From Verrucomicrobiota bacterium (GTDB lineage Bacteria > Verrucomicrobiota > Verrucomicrobiia > Opitutales > Opitutaceae), in the NCBI GenBank assembly GCA_023443455.1, contig JAEZUE010000054.1:24643-88642 (forward strand): DNA of 64,000 nt. The letters run 5' to 3'. Below the pieces are notes generated by a model. It did no database searches. It was given only the letters and a program-made list of their open reading frames with translations, and was not told the origin of the DNA. A program made the position numbers and the translations under genes. Shown piece by piece: positions 62,377 to 64,000 of this stretch (position 1 is its first letter; every line of letters starts with the position of its first letter).

Positions 62377-63660
62377 ATGAGCACCCAATCGATCCACCCG
62401 CGCGACCAACTCGTCGCCAAGATGCAGCGCATCTACCGCCAACGCATGACCACCACGTCGGGCGGCAATCTCTCGATCCGCGAACCCGACGGTCGCATCT
62501 GGATCACCCCGGCCCGCGTGGACAAGGGCGCGCTCACGCCCTCCGACATCGTGAGCATCGCCCCCGACGGTCGCCCCGAGGGCGCCCACCCGCCCTCCTC
62601 CGAACTGCCCTTCCACCGCGAGATCTACCGCCGGCGCCCCGATCTGGGCGCGATCGTGCACGCCCACCCCGGCGCCCTCGTCGCCTTCTCCATCTGCCGC
62701 CAGATCCCCGATACACGCCTGCAGTCGCACGTGCACCAGATCTGCGGGCGCGTCGCCCTCGCCCCCTACGCCTGCCCCGGCACGCAGGAACTGGGCAACA
62801 ACATCGCCGACACCTTCGCCTCCGGCGCCGACTGCGTGCTGCTCGAGAACCACGGCGTGGTCGTGGGCGGCCGCGACCTCAAGGACGCCTTCCAACGTTT
62901 CGAGACGCTCGAGTTCGCCGCCCTCACCCTCCTGCGCGCGGCCATGCTCGGCCCGGTGAAGGTGCTGCCACCCGAGGCGCTCGCCGTCGACACGATGCCG
63001 GGCTACCGCGAGATGCCCGACCGCACCGCCGACCACCGCGAGGCCGAGCTGCGCGCCCGCATCTGCTCGTTCGTCCACCGTTCCTACCAACAACGGCTGC
63101 TCATCAGCACCGCCGGTGCGTTCTCCGCGCGGCTCGATGACGACGAATTCCTCATCACCCCCCGCCGCCGCGACCGGCTCGAGCTGCAGCCCTCCGGCAT
63201 CGTGCGCGTGCGCGGCGACGCCTGCACCGTCGGCCAACAGCCCAGCCGCGCCGCCCGCCTGCACGCCGAGATCTACGCGCGGCACCCGGCGGTCGGCGCG
63301 ATCATCAACGCCCAGCCCGCCCACGCCTCCGCCTACTGCGTGACCGACGCGACATTGAGCACCTACACGATTCCGGAGAGCTACGTCGTGCTCAACGAAG
63401 TCACCAAGCTCCCCTTCCTGCGGATCGTCGAGGACGCCGCCGAGATCGCCAAGGCCCTGACGCTCGAGAAGACCCCGGTCGTGCTGGTCGCCAACGAGGG
63501 CGCGGTCGTCGTCGGCCGCACGCTGCTCGAGGCCTTCGACCGGCTCGAGGTGCTCGAGGCCACCACCGAGGCGATCCTGCTCGCCAGGCCGCTCGGCGCC
63601 GTGGCACCGATGCCGGCCTCGGCGATCGACGAACTCCGGCGCGTGTTCAACATCGCCTGA
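62377..63660 (+). CDS. Tandem class II aldolase/adducin protein, second half degenerate
   Basis: A 427-residue protein with two class II aldolase/adducin domains. The first (about 8-190) keeps the full metal set: Glu76 in SELPFHREIY, His95 and His97 in VHAHPGALVA, His159 in LLENHGVVVGG. The second (about 222-420) aligns in the same order, but these positions read RAARLHAEIY, NAQPAHASAY and VANEGAVVVGR, so no ligand remains. The second half is probably structural or regulatory, as in mammalian adducin. First-half relatives act on fuculose-, rhamnulose- or ribulose-phosphates. In this locus the active half probably cleaves a sugar phosphate. Confidence 0.88.
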   Translation: MSTQSIHPRDQLVAKMQRIYRQRMTTTSGGNLSIREPDGRIWITPARVDKGALTPSDIVSIAPDGRPEGAHPPSSELPFHREIYRRRPDLGAIVHAHPGALVAFSICRQIPDTRLQSHVHQICGRVALAPYACPGTQELGNNIADTFASGADCVLLENHGVVVGGRDLKDAFQRFETLEFAALTLLRAAMLGPVKVLPPEALAVDTMPGYREMPDRTADHREAELRARICSFVHRSYQQRLLISTAGAFSARLDDDEFLITPRRRDRLELQPSGIVRVRGDACTVGQQPSRAARLHAEIYARHPAVGAIINAQPAHASAYCVTDATLSTYTIPESYVVLNEVTKLPFLRIVEDAAEIAKALTLEKTPVVLVANEGAVVVGRTLLEAFDRLEVLEATTEAILLARPLGAVAPMPASAIDELRRVFNIA

Positions 63661-63847
63661 CGCCGAGGCGTACCCCGAAAGCGGTGCTTCCGTGTCGGGT
63701 GCGGGATCACGCCTGCGCCGACGGTTCGCTCGCGACAGGCGAGCCGCCCCGGCCGCCTCGCGATCATGGCCCTCGGCGATGCACGGATCAGCCCCCCTCC
63801 AGGGTCGGTCTCGCACCCGGAGTGGTCACCCTGGCCCCCGGCAAACC

Positions 63848-63876
63848 GGTCTTGTCACGTAATACGTGACAAGACC
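63848..63876. promoter_or_regulatory. 29-bp perfect palindrome, likely operator
   Basis: Half-site GGTCTTGTCACGTA (63848-63861), central A at 63862, then the exact reverse complement to 63876. A degenerate second box (GGTCTT...GTGACAGACC, 63909-63933) follows, sharing GGTCTT and GTGACA. It lies 82-110 nt upstream of the start at 63958. Length and perfection fit a dimeric repressor operator such as a GntR- or LacI-type protein. Confidence 0.65.
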
Positions 63877-63910
63877 CTGGAGTTTGGCCAATTTCAGAAT
63901 CGAGGTCGGT

Positions 63911-63939
63911 CTTAAATTTAGAGTGACAGACCTTAGTAT
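63911..63939 (+). promoter_or_regulatory. Possible promoter of the right-edge gene
   Basis: AT-rich stretch. TAGTAT at 63934-63939 resembles a -10, with a poor -35 (CTTAAA, 63911-63916) 17 nt before it. A transcript would begin close to 63946, just downstream of the second operator-like box, so a bound repressor would block it. Confidence 0.35.
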
Positions 63940-63957
63940 AGGCGCCAGCCTGCAGTC

Positions 63958-64000
63958 ATGTCCGATCCTGCGACACGAGACGAGATCCTCGCCGCTTTCG
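63958..64000 (+). CDS. 5' end of a gene leaving the window
   Basis: Fourteen codons (MSDPATRDEILAAF) from an ATG preceded by the AT-rich operator region. Too short to assign; the palindromic operator upstream suggests a regulated gene, perhaps an autoregulator. Confidence 0.5.
   Translation, partial: MSDPATRDEILAAF

Overview
The window is high-GC bacterial chromosome, almost wall to wall protein genes. The gene content suggests a member of the Verrucomicrobiota, probably Opitutaceae-like. The clues are a MidA-type methyltransferase, an exosortase with a PEP-CTERM tail, a MoxR/Bat aerotolerance-type operon, LolC/LolD, an oligogalacturonate-lyase operon and short intergenic palindromic repeats. 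That placement is inference from gene content; no rRNA is present. No tRNA, CRISPR array, transposase or phage gene was seen.

Layout. 1-5.6 kb: ilvB (cut by the window edge) behind a valine-rich leader peptide and attenuator, an outer-membrane barrel protein, tsaD, a C-terminal processing protease and a MidA-like methyltransferase. 5.7-12.2 kb: secA, a repeat-filled gap, a 7TM-HDIG protein and ybeY. 12.2-17.7 kb: an ABC uptake pair whose binding-protein gene is frameshifted and which has no permease beside it, hpt, an amidohydrolase, a TonB remnant and an RRM protein. 17.7-31.5 kb: an exported esterase-like protein, an isochorismate synthase, metG, a three-receiver hybrid kinase, a PEP-CTERM tail gene, a CobW-like protein without P-loop, aroC, lolD, lolC and lysS.

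31.8-39.9 kb is one plus-strand operon: MoxR ATPase, DUF58 protein, two VWA proteins, a glutamine-rich protein and a BatD-BatE fusion. 39.9-50.5 kb: a GNAT enzyme, an HDOD protein, a lipoprotein, xseB-dxs, exosortase, a HIT protein, phoH, thiM, a flavoprotein, thiE and a TPR protein. 50.7-53.8 kb: a SprA-like protein, a double-ACT protein, the SRP RNA, and an ECF sigma / small membrane protein / Spy-like operon.

53.9-63.7 kb looks like a plant-polysaccharide (pectin) catabolic locus: a LacI regulator, an exported beta-propeller, an aldo/keto reductase, a five-gene minus-strand operon (two oligogalacturonate-lyase-like proteins, a DUF6250-like protein, an SDR and a ThuA protein), and a tandem class II aldolase in which only one half keeps its metal site. 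The right edge holds a perfect 29-bp palindrome in front of a gene that leaves the window.

Three intergenic repeat families recur: a ~138-bp unit in tandem (8.9 and 33.8 kb, with a fragment at 50.7 kb), a ~140-150-bp folded element (15.8 and 47.5 kb, the second flanked by a 12-bp direct repeat), and a 39-bp perfect palindrome before aroC.
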